From Sphingomonadaceae bacterium (GTDB lineage Bacteria > Pseudomonadota > Alphaproteobacteria > Sphingomonadales > Sphingomonadaceae): a DNA stretch of 64,000 nucleotides. Positions 53,375-61,312 of this stretch are shown here, piece after piece. Below the pieces are notes generated by a model. That model was not told where the DNA came from. It made no database searches and saw only the letters and a list, made by a program, of their open reading frames with translations. Both the position numbers and the translations under genes were made by a program. The first letter of the stretch is position 1; every line of letters begins with the position of its first letter. The stretch covers positions 59,436 to 123,435 of the forward strand of contig CANJCQ010000002.1 in NCBI GenBank assembly GCA_947473355.1. Reading direction: 5' to 3'.

Positions 53375-54576
53375 CGCGCGGCGGTCCGCGTGGCTGTGTT
53401 CGGATCGTTGACGAAGGCGGGCAGGGCCTGGATGCGCACAGCACTTGAAACGCCAGTACATTTGCCGGTTTTGGGATCGCGGATGCCGTCGGCATATTTG
53501 CGCAGCGTGCTCAAGGTAGCCGCGCAATCGATACCGGCCACAACCGCCGAACCGATCCCGCCGAGCGCAGGCGACTGGATAACATCAAATACCGGACGAT
53601 AGCCAGCCAGCATGCCGGTGGCGCTGCCATCGGGCTGGAAGGCGAGCCGCAACCGGGCGCTGCGGAAATCATACTTGGTGCGGTTGCCGCGGATGTCGCG
53701 GGCGCCGCCCTGGCCCCAGGTCTGGGTGAGTTTCACGTCGGTGGCATCGGTCGTCAGCACGCCATTCTCGATCCTGCCGCGCAGGACGTTGCGGTTCCTC
53801 GGCGGCTTGTCGCTGACCGAAAAGCTGGCACCGGGCAGGAACTTGCCCATCGAGTCCACCGTCGGCCGGTCTGGCGTATTGGCGTATATCACTTCGACAT
53901 TGTCATCGCGAACCAGGCTGTTCACGCCGCGCAGCAGAATGACCTGGGTCCATTCGCCCGAGACCATGAACTGCCGCATGCCCACTTCCTGGTCGCCGGC
54001 AATGCCGTCGACGCCGCGCCATTCGAGGGTGCAGCCCATCACCCGGTATTCCTGGTTGTCGATGCCCTGATCGCCGGTGGGGGTCTGGAAGGTTTCATGT
54101 TCGCAGCTATCGGCACGGCCCCTGCCGCCGCCGTCGAGGTCCATGCCCCAGGCCATTTTGCTTTGCACGGTGCGCAGAGGTGTCCGGTTCTCGAACAGAT
54201 CGGGCTGCGAGCAGATATTGGTGCCATTTGGCCCGATCACATCGGATTGCCAGCTGCGGGTGAGCTCTGTCTCGTTTTCCTTGAGCAGCAATCTGGTGCG
54301 CTCTTCTGGCGTTTGCCGGGCGAGATAGGCGTCGCGCAGTTTGGGCGTTGTGCCCTGGGGGCATGCGTCTGGGCCCTGGATCACTGGCTGGACGAAGTGC
54401 GTGACAACAAAACCCATTTCGCCATTGGCCGGCGGCGCAGGCAATTTGGCGAGGGCTGTTTCGCCCTCGGCTGGCGAGGCCAGCGGCTGTCTGCCGCCAG
54501 TCATCGGCCCGATCGCCAGCAGCGCGGCGAGAGTGGCGGTGGTGGTGGCAATCCGCATCATGGCGCGCTTCCTCAT
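53371..54576 (-). CDS. Secreted protein of unknown family, paralogue A
   Basis: This 401-residue tandem duplicate of the protein at 52172-53374 has a signal peptide (TTATLAALLAIGPMTGGR) and the same motif order and cysteine places (DACPQG, NICSQPDLFE, MGCTLEWRGVDG, GIDCAATL, GKCTG). Start 54576 overlaps the upstream stop (ATGA). The pair may form a heterodimer, or may have arisen by duplication to bind two related ligands. Confidence 0.82.
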   Translation of the reverse strand: MRKRAMMRIATTTATLAALLAIGPMTGGRQPLASPAEGETALAKLPAPPANGEMGFVVTHFVQPVIQGPDACPQGTTPKLRDAYLARQTPEERTRLLLKENETELTRSWQSDVIGPNGTNICSQPDLFENRTPLRTVQSKMAWGMDLDGGGRGRADSCEHETFQTPTGDQGIDNQEYRVMGCTLEWRGVDGIAGDQEVGMRQFMVSGEWTQVILLRGVNSLVRDDNVEVIYANTPDRPTVDSMGKFLPGASFSVSDKPPRNRNVLRGRIENGVLTTDATDVKLTQTWGQGGARDIRGNRTKYDFRSARLRLAFQPDGSATGMLAGYRPVFDVIQSPALGGIGSAVVAGIDCAATLSTLRKYADGIRDPKTGKCTGVSSAVRIQALPAFVNDPNTATRTAAR

Positions 54577-55463
54577 GGCCGCAGCACCGTGCCCGAAGCC
54601 GGGGCCTTGGCCGGGTTGTCTTCCTGGCTGATGAAGACCGGCTTGCCGCGCCAGGTCCATTGCGGATTGTCGCTGGCCAGACTGATCGCCCATTCGCCGA
54701 AGCCCCTGCCAGCCATCGGCGCAGCCAGCGGCACCCATCCAGCGCAATCGGTCGCGCAAGTTCCGGTGAACAGCACCCGCCCGCTCTTGTCGGTCAGCGC
54801 ATAGGCGCCATCAACGAACTGGGTCGCAACACTGGAAGGCGCGGTCAGCTTGGGCACCGACGGCACGAATTTCAGTGAGTTCCAGGTGAAATTGTCAGCT
54901 CCGTCATAGGCGGTGCTGCCTGGCCTTTCGCTCTTGCGAGTATAGACCATGTGCCAGCCCTTGTAGACCCATTGCGGCCCCTGCGGACCCTGGATGATCG
55001 TCCAGTCCGGGGCGTTCGCCTGGGCGATGAAGCCGGGCGGCACTGCGTTGAAGCCACCGCGCACTGGCGCCGGAGCCGCGCCTGCTGCGGGAGCCGCTGC
55101 GCCCGGTGCCGCTGCCGGGCGGGCCGGCGCCTGACCGAACCCGCGCGGGAAGACGACGTTGGGCTTCGAACCGGGAGGGGCCAGCATCGGCAGCCATGTC
55201 TCGGCGCAGGGGCTCTGGCAATATTGCGCAGCATCAGAGCTCCAGCGCACCAGCGTGCGCATGTCCATGCCATAGAGCGTGTGCCCCTGGGCATCGGCAT
55301 AGACCGGACCTTTGGCGGTCTGGCGGACAGCCACGCCTGGCGGATATTGATCGGTGGACGCCGCCGGAATCGGCAGATCGACCGGTTGGGCATGGGCAGG
55401 GACCACCGCAAGCGAAGCGGCCATGGCCAGCACGGCGATCATTGCAGGTAGGCGCTGCATCAT
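54573..55463 (-). CDS. Secreted COG4315 protein with two repeats
   Basis: This 296-residue protein has a signal peptide (MIAVLAMAASLAVVPAHA) and two copies of the small COG4315 repeat (the Y-x-[FWY]-x2-D type): TLYGMDMRTLVRWSSDAAQY with CQSPCAETW, and a second with ALTDKSGRVLFTGTCATDCAGWVPL. An Ala/Pro-rich linker joins them (APARPAAAPGAAAP). The protein starts with GAGGAG upstream. It lies between the TonB receptor and the two paralogues. COG4315 members are secreted and of unknown function. Confidence 0.82.
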   Translation of the reverse strand: MMQRLPAMIAVLAMAASLAVVPAHAQPVDLPIPAASTDQYPPGVAVRQTAKGPVYADAQGHTLYGMDMRTLVRWSSDAAQYCQSPCAETWLPMLAPPGSKPNVVFPRGFGQAPARPAAAPGAAAPAAGAAPAPVRGGFNAVPPGFIAQANAPDWTIIQGPQGPQWVYKGWHMVYTRKSERPGSTAYDGADNFTWNSLKFVPSVPKLTAPSSVATQFVDGAYALTDKSGRVLFTGTCATDCAGWVPLAAPMAGRGFGEWAISLASDNPQWTWRGKPVFISQEDNPAKAPASGTVLRP

Positions 55464-55522
55464 AGCGTGATCGGCTCCTCTCACGAATCCGGTCCAGTGG
55501 TTTGCTGGTTATCTGTCCGGCA

Positions 55523-55547
55523 GATTAGTTCGTAATATGAATTAGTC
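55523..55547. promoter_or_regulatory. AT-rich inverted repeat before the COG4315 gene
   Basis: GATTAGTTC-GTAATAT-GAATTAGTC is an A/T-rich imperfect palindrome in the 133-bp gap between the TonB gene and the COG4315 gene, in an otherwise GC-rich background. It may mark an internal promoter/operator for the five downstream genes. Confidence 0.4.
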
Positions 55548-55596
55548 AATCCGGCGGCGCATGGAGCCGGTGGATGGCGCGGTTCCCCGATCACCA

Positions 55597-58008
55597 TCAG
55601 CGTGAGCCCAGCGCAAAGCGCATGGTGATGCCGAATTCGCGCGGATCAGTGGTGCTGATCCCGACATAGGGGCTAAGCACTGTCTGCGCGCCCGTCGCTG
55701 ACTGGAAGCTGGTCCCCTGCTGCGCCGTGCCGCGGGTCAGCACGTTCTGGCCGTTGAACAGGTTTTTGCCATAGAACGAGACTTCCCAGCGCCCATCGGG
55801 TTTGCGCAGGCCCATATAGAGATTGAAGCGGGCATAGGAGCCGATGTCGTCGAACGCATTGTTCGGATCGTTCTCGGTGTTCCCGTTGTAGGAAAGCAGC
55901 CCGCGCGCAAAAGCTTCGGTCCCGCCGAAGGCCTTCTCGAGCGGCAGGTTATAGTCGAAATGCGCGACCCCGCTCCACACCGGTGAGAACGACGAGCGCG
56001 GGCTGCCGGTGCACAGCGCAAGGTGGTTGGTGGCATAGTTGGGGATGGCCTGGAGCTGCGCCACAGTCGGCGCCGCCGACAGCACGTCGGCAATGCCGTC
56101 GCCGTTGAGATCGTTGCACGGCAGAATGCCGTTTTTGATCCGCCCCAACGCATAGTTGAGATTGCCGCCGATATTGAAATGCGGCGTGACCTGGAATGAA
56201 GCTTCGGCCTCCACGCCGTGCACCCGCACAGTGGTTTCGGCGACGAAGTTGAATGCTGCGCCGCCGGCGCTGACAGCGGGCAACTGATTGACGCCGGACT
56301 GGGTGAACGACAGATAGTAGATCGTCGAATTCGGGTGGAACGGATAGTTTTCGTAGTCCTGCTGATAGGCGGAAATGTTAAAGCGGGCGCGGTTGTTAAG
56401 GAAATTGGTCTTGATGCCGATTTCATAGCTCTTCGAGGTTTCCGGCCCCTGGTGGGTCATATCGAATTCGCGCTGTGACTGGTTGACGCTGAAATCGCCG
56501 ACCGCAACCCCGCCCGGGCGCCACGATGTGCCGAAGCTGGCATAGGCCAGGATGTTCGGGCTGAAGCGATGTTTCAGCGAAGCGTTGTAGATCCATTTCT
56601 CATAGGAATCGGTGTAGTTCGCAGCCGGGTTGAACACCCCGTTGATGCTCAGCAGGTGGTCGCTGCTATAGCTGATGTGTCGCGCGCCGGCCGAAAGTTC
56701 GGTCGAATCGCCGATGTGGGCAATGACATTGCCGAAATAGCTCTTCTCCACCGAACTGCTGCCCTGGCTGATTGGCGTCACGATCAGGCTGATGGGCCTG
56801 CCGGGAATGTTCAGGATCGTGTTGTTGGCCAGCGAAGTGCCTTTGCCGCTGGTCGGCATCGAATCGAGCTTGTTGTAGAAATAGCCCAGCACATAGTCGA
56901 ACATGTCGGCGACGCGATCGTCGTTCTGCAGGCGGATTTCATGCGTTCGCGCGGTGCTGTCCGTCTTCGTTCTGCCCGTGATCGACAGCGCCGGGAAGAT
57001 AACCGCGCCGTCCGCATCGGCGCCAATCGAGAGCAGATCCTGGGTGACATAGGAACCGATGTAGACCAGCTTCTGGCTGGCGTAGCGCAGCTGGGCCTGC
57101 CAGTTGAAGATCTGGAATTTCTGGGTGTTGTTGGTCGGGCTCTTGGAGTTGGAAAGGCGATCGGCTGGATCGATGTGGATCGCTCCATCGGCCACTGTCG
57201 GAACGATATTTCTGAACGATTCTACCTGACCAAACGTCCGGCTCGCCCGTTCGGCATATTGGTAGGTTCCGCTCAGCGACAGGAAATCGAAGGGCTCGGC
57301 GCGCATGCTGATCCGGCCCGCCTTGGTGCGGTCGGAAGGTTCGATCTGGCTGTTCAGACTGCGCACGCGGTTGCCCTGGTTCCAGTCCAGCAGACCGGAG
57401 ACGCGCACGGCAATCTTGTCGCGCCAGACCGGTATGTTGAGCGCGGCATTGAGATTTTCGCCGTCGATGGAGTTGGCCGTGGCGTCCACAAAGCCGCCGA
57501 AACTCTCGAGATTGGGTTTGCGCGTCCCGATCGTGATCGATCCGGAAGGCGAGGCGCGCCCGCGCAGAGTGCCCTGGGGCCCGCGCAGCACTTCGATTTG
57601 TCCGATGTCGAACATTGCCATGAACAGTGCGCCCGAAGAGATCGAGGCATCGTTGAAATAGTATTCGATGGTGCCGCTGTTGCCGCTGACATTGACGTCG
57701 AAATTGACCCCGCGCACCGAGGAGACCGTGCCGATGCCGTTGGCATTGTTCTTCATCTGCAGGCCAGGGACGACCGACTGAATGTCCTCGAACTTGCGCA
57801 GGTTCAGCTTTTCAATGGTTTCGGCGGTGACCGCGTTGATCACGATCGGCACGTCCTGCGCCACCTCGTCGCGCCGCCGCGCCGAAACGATGATTTCTCC
57901 GTTATCGGAATCATCAGTGGCTGCGGTTGCCGCCTCTTCGGCCCATGCCGGGCTTGCCAGTGACAACAGGCTCACGCTCGCAAAAGCAAGATTCCGAAAC
58001 TTACGCAT
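55597..58008 (-). CDS. TonB-dependent outer-membrane receptor
   Basis: This 803-residue receptor has a signal peptide ending SPAWAEE, a TonB-box-like GEIIVSARRR, a plug (RGVNFDVNVSG, IEVLRGPQGTLRGRASPSGSITIGT), and a barrel ending in FGITMRFALGSR. It lacks a clean terminal aromatic, ending in R. It heads the operon of the COG4315, paralogue and DUF1592/1552 proteins, so it should import or bind the ligand of that system. It is only distantly like the receptor at 13.9 kb. Confidence 0.92.
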   Translation of the reverse strand: MRKFRNLAFASVSLLSLASPAWAEEAATAATDDSDNGEIIVSARRRDEVAQDVPIVINAVTAETIEKLNLRKFEDIQSVVPGLQMKNNANGIGTVSSVRGVNFDVNVSGNSGTIEYYFNDASISSGALFMAMFDIGQIEVLRGPQGTLRGRASPSGSITIGTRKPNLESFGGFVDATANSIDGENLNAALNIPVWRDKIAVRVSGLLDWNQGNRVRSLNSQIEPSDRTKAGRISMRAEPFDFLSLSGTYQYAERASRTFGQVESFRNIVPTVADGAIHIDPADRLSNSKSPTNNTQKFQIFNWQAQLRYASQKLVYIGSYVTQDLLSIGADADGAVIFPALSITGRTKTDSTARTHEIRLQNDDRVADMFDYVLGYFYNKLDSMPTSGKGTSLANNTILNIPGRPISLIVTPISQGSSSVEKSYFGNVIAHIGDSTELSAGARHISYSSDHLLSINGVFNPAANYTDSYEKWIYNASLKHRFSPNILAYASFGTSWRPGGVAVGDFSVNQSQREFDMTHQGPETSKSYEIGIKTNFLNNRARFNISAYQQDYENYPFHPNSTIYYLSFTQSGVNQLPAVSAGGAAFNFVAETTVRVHGVEAEASFQVTPHFNIGGNLNYALGRIKNGILPCNDLNGDGIADVLSAAPTVAQLQAIPNYATNHLALCTGSPRSSFSPVWSGVAHFDYNLPLEKAFGGTEAFARGLLSYNGNTENDPNNAFDDIGSYARFNLYMGLRKPDGRWEVSFYGKNLFNGQNVLTRGTAQQGTSFQSATGAQTVLSPYVGISTTDPREFGITMRFALGSR

Positions 58009-58344
58009 AGATTTCCCCCCTCAGATGCGGATCAATTCTGGTGATCCTCCAACCCGTATCCCATCACTTCACAGCAGAATTTCGAGCCACTGCTTCCTCC
58101 GCTCTGTCAGAGACAGCAAACATGTCCTTTAAAACAGCGACTTCCGCATTCCCTCTTGCTGTAAAGCTGAACGTGCATCACATTTCATTCTCTTTTTGAA
58201 CTGTTGTCAAGTTTGTGGAGCGAAAATGCTGACGCACCTGCCCGCGCTGCCAGCGCGCGCTGATCGCGTCAGCTATCCCGATCTACCGGCCTGATAAATT
58301 TGGCCGCCAGCAATGAGCCGTATTGGTTGTAAGGAGAATTGAAA
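58009..58344. other. 336-bp divergent intergenic region
   Basis: This gap holds the promoters for the receptor operon (- strand) and for the small COG4315 gene (+ strand). It is A/T-rich at 58130-58220 and contains no ORF or RNA gene I can support. GCGCGCTGCCAGCGCGCG-like GC-rich symmetry at 58240-58262 may fold, but no function is clear. Confidence 0.5.
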
Positions 58345-58722
58345 ATGTCCATTCTGATTTATGCACTGGCTGCAACAGTGCAACCGCCAGCGACCCCGCC
58401 GCAGGTCCAGACAATCAAGGAAGGCGATGCCTACGTCATGCGCACGCTTGATGGGTCCAGGCCGATCTACACCTTCGACCGCGATGAGCCCGGCAAATCC
58501 AATTGCATCGACCGCTGCATCATGGCCTGGCCCGCCGTCACCGCACCAGCGGGTGCAAAACCGGTTGGCAAGTGGACCACAATCGTGCGCGCTGATGGAA
58601 CCTTGCAATGGGCATTCGATGCCAAGCCGGTCTATACCTTTGTCCGTGACAGCGAAGGCACGGCCTCTGGCGACGGTATGGGCGGTGTCTGGCACCTGCT
58701 GCCATCCACTCCCGGCGGGTAA
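58345..58722 (+). CDS. Small secreted COG4315 protein
   Basis: This 125-residue protein has a short hydrophobic start (SILIYALAATVQ) and a COG4315-type core: PIYTFDRDEPGKSNCIDRCIMAWPAV, and VYTFVRDSEGTASGDGMGGVWHL. AAGGAG lies 8 nt before its ATG. It lies divergently next to the receptor operon that encodes a two-repeat version, which suggests that both serve one system. Confidence 0.78.
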   Translation: MSILIYALAATVQPPATPPQVQTIKEGDAYVMRTLDGSRPIYTFDRDEPGKSNCIDRCIMAWPAVTAPAGAKPVGKWTTIVRADGTLQWAFDAKPVYTFVRDSEGTASGDGMGGVWHLLPSTPGG

Positions 58723-58859
58723 ACCGCCACATTGCAGCTCAATCAGCGAAAATTCAGCTCGACAAGGTTGTGTCGTTTGACGGCTACACTATGCAGTTCG
58801 GAAGAGCCTGCGGGAGGTGAACGACTTCCGCAAATGCAGGAATTGCGACTGAGGGTGCG

Positions 58860-59696
58860 ATGAAGACCTTTCTAAAACAATGCCGCTGGGGTCAGTTCCT
58901 CCTTATCCAGGGCGATATGATCAGCGGCTATGTTGACAAGCTGGGCCATTGGTCTGCGATTGAGGTCGATCTGTTCCGCGCCTTGCTGCCGTATGAGACA
59001 GGCGTATGCATCGAGGTTGGCGCAAATATCGGCATGCATACTGTTCCTCTGGCGCAGCTGTGCTCGCGCGGTGAGGTGATCTGTTATGAGCCGCAGCGGC
59101 CGATCTATCATGTCATGTGTGCCAATGTCGCGCTGAACAATTGCCTCAATGTCTGCACCCGCCGGGCGGCGGTTGGGGCAAGGGCAGGCCGGATCGAGAT
59201 TCAGTCGAGTGATTATGAGACGCCGTGGAACTATGGTTCCTTTTCAATTTCAAAGGGTTTCGATCAGGAAGGGGACTTTACCGGCCAGATAAAGAGCGAA
59301 ATGGTCGATATTGTTTCGCTCGATGAAGATCCTGCGCTCGAACATCTGACCAGGGTCGACCTGCTGAAGATTGATGCCGAAGGGCATGAGGTGGATGTCA
59401 TCCGCGGAGCGGAAAAGCTCATCACGCGGCACCGGCCAAACATTTTCGTCGAGCCCGGCTCGGCTCAGAATGCTGACCTGCTGCGCGATCTTCTGGCTGG
59501 CCACGGCTATTCCGGCTTCTGGTTTGTCGGCAGGCGTTATGGGCCGGATGATGATTTCCAGCCCGAGCCTGGCAGCAACCATTATGACGTCAATCTCGTG
59601 TTCCGGCCCAGCGAAGCCGAGCCGCTCAATCTGCCAAAGCTGGTCAGTTCGGAAGATTTGACGAACGGCATCCCGGTGCTGGTGAGCTTTGCATAG
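58860..59696 (+). CDS. FkbM-family methyltransferase
   Basis: This 278-residue SAM-dependent methyltransferase has the motif I IEVGANIGMHTVPLA, and LLKIDAEGHEVDVI later. FkbM proteins O-methylate sugars or polyketide hydroxyls. It is followed by a hairpin and a convergent sulfotransferase remnant, so this may be a former envelope-glycan decoration locus. Confidence 0.83.
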   Translation: MKTFLKQCRWGQFLLIQGDMISGYVDKLGHWSAIEVDLFRALLPYETGVCIEVGANIGMHTVPLAQLCSRGEVICYEPQRPIYHVMCANVALNNCLNVCTRRAAVGARAGRIEIQSSDYETPWNYGSFSISKGFDQEGDFTGQIKSEMVDIVSLDEDPALEHLTRVDLLKIDAEGHEVDVIRGAEKLITRHRPNIFVEPGSAQNADLLRDLLAGHGYSGFWFVGRRYGPDDDFQPEPGSNHYDVNLVFRPSEAEPLNLPKLVSSEDLTNGIPVLVSFA

Positions 59697-59711
59697 CGCG
59701 CCTGCGCGCTA
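59694..59711. other. Hairpin at the end of the FkbM gene
   Basis: TAGCGCG-CCTG-CGCGCTA is a perfect 7-bp stem that includes the stop codon. It lacks a U tract, so it is a doubtful terminator. Confidence 0.3.
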
Positions 59712-59723
59712 AGCCTTTGCGGG

Positions 59724-60170
59724 CTAAACCATTGCTGTGTTGGCCCGCGTGAACTCCGTGTCCGATTCCCAGAACGGAACGCCTGCATACCTGGCGACCA
59801 CATCGGGCGGCAGTATGACCCTGGATGGCACCGCGCCCACTTGCTGCCGCACATCATGCAGCCCTGGCGCGCCGAGCAAGGCGTCAAATGCCTTCTCCGC
59901 GAAGGCGACATTGTCGAAATCGTGCCCATGCGTCGGCTCGCCGATAAATTGGTAGATCTGATCGATCACAGCTGCGGGGTTGCTGACCAACCTGCTGTAG
60001 GAAATAACCATCAAACGATCGCTGTTGTGACCGTAGAATGCTTCCTTCAACCCATTCAGCGCCAGTCCGACCAGGCCATTGGCCATCATCAGCCGTTCGG
60101 TGCGGACATAGACTGAGTCCGGCGTACTTCCTGCAAAACCATAAATGCCCCTTTTAACTATCGTAACGAC
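59724..60170 (-). pseudogene. Sulfotransferase C-terminal remnant
   Basis: The frame is open from 60170 to 59724. It encodes the C-terminal half of a sulfotransferase: IYGFAGSTPDSVYVRTE, ANGLVGLALNGLKEAFYG, MVISYSRLVSNP and IYQFIGEP. A TGA at 60171-60173 closes it, and the PAPS-binding N-terminus (PRSGTS-type loop) is not found upstream. It is most likely a 5'-truncated remnant. Confidence 0.7.
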
Positions 60171-60566
60171 TCACACCCGACCATGGATAACCATTTGCAA
60201 CGACAAGAGCAACTCCTGTCGCTGCACAAAAGTTGCGCCAGGCCGTGCGTGTTAAAGGCATGGATGGCAGGATATGATTGTAGAATTGCGACAGGCCGCG
60301 CAGATTTGGCGGGCCCCGGGGCCAGGTGCCGGACAGTGCGTTGCTCTACCTGGAGTGGCGCGAAAAGTCGGAAAATTGGCCGAAAACGGGCTGAATTCAC
60401 TACGGATTAACCGCGATTGCTGACCTTGCAGATTCAGTTAAGCTGCTATGGCTAAATGGTGTTTTTGTTCCTAGACTCGCCCCGGATATGCCAAGCCGGG
60501 CCGGTTGCACCACAATGGGGCAAGAGGCACGGCGAGGGCGCAGGCATTCGGGGTAAGCGGAATACA
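60171..60566. other. 396-bp region without a clear gene
   Basis: This gap, where the N-terminal part of the sulfotransferase would be expected, shows no frame resembling it. Open frames here have no ribosome site. It may hold the promoter of the following gene; no hairpin or repeat stands out. Confidence 0.45.
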
Positions 60567-61214
60567 ATGATCAATATTTTCAAAGTGATGCATCCGAAAA
60601 TCACAGGGATCAGGATGGTCCGAATTCGCACGATTCTCGCCGCTATAATTTTTTGTCTCGGAATCGGCGGCATCGGTGGCGGGATCGTCCTGGCGCTCTC
60701 CTCCGAATCGGCAATGGCGCAGGCTGCAACTGCCATGCCGCCGCCATCGCCGATGCCAGTGCCGAACGAGCTCGAACTGGCCAAGCTGATCTGGTCGACC
60801 ATGGCTGCGGTCGATCATGCCAACGCGGCCGGCAACTATTCGGTGCTGCGTGATCTTTCTGCCCCGGCGTTCCAGATGAACAACGATTCGGCGCGGCTGG
60901 CGAAGATCTTCGAAACCCTGCGCGCCAGCAATGTTGATCTGTCGAACACCATGCTGCTGGCCCCGACCTATGAATTCGCGCCAGTGATCATGAGCGGCGG
61001 CATCCTGCACGTGAAGGGCTTCTTCGGCCTGCGCCCGACCGCGATCGGCTTCGATCTTTATTATCAGTGGCTGCAAGGCAAGTGGCGACTCTATGGCGTG
61101 TCGATCGTGCCTTCGAGCATTTCGGCGGTGCAGCCCGGGCCTCCCGGCCCGCCCGCGCGCCCCCCGGCTCAGCCAACACGCCCTCCGGCCCAGCCGCGCT
61201 CCGACGGCAGGTAG
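60567..61214 (+). CDS. Secreted or membrane-anchored proline-rich protein
   Basis: This protein of about 215 residues has a hydrophobic segment (ILAAIIFCLGIGGIGGGIVLAL), an AMAQAA site that may be cleaved, a middle domain (ELAKLIWSTMAAVDHANAAGNYSVLRD, FETLRASNVDLSN, ATSYEFAPVI-like strands) and a C-terminal proline-rich tail. The start at 60567 is uncertain; an ATG at 60615 would also keep the signal. The middle domain recalls NTF2-like proteins, but I am not sure. Unknown function. Confidence 0.6.
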   Translation: MINIFKVMHPKITGIRMVRIRTILAAIIFCLGIGGIGGGIVLALSSESAMAQAATAMPPPSPMPVPNELELAKLIWSTMAAVDHANAAGNYSVLRDLSAPAFQMNNDSARLAKIFETLRASNVDLSNTMLLAPTYEFAPVIMSGGILHVKGFFGLRPTAIGFDLYYQWLQGKWRLYGVSIVPSSISAVQPGPPGPPARPPAQPTRPPAQPRSDGR

Positions 61215-61312
61215 GGAAACGGACAAGCGCGGCTTGCATTCCCATTGCGCTTGAGGCAATGCAATTGCTCTTGCGCAATAGGGCTTGCATGCCTTTCGGG
61301 GAATGATCCAAA

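Noticed and set aside
56569..57963. 464-residue open frame on the + strand over the TonB receptor
   Set aside because: It is antisense to a receptor with clear plug and barrel motifs, and its composition (GC-rich, Arg/Asp/Val) and lack of ribosome site mark it as a shadow.
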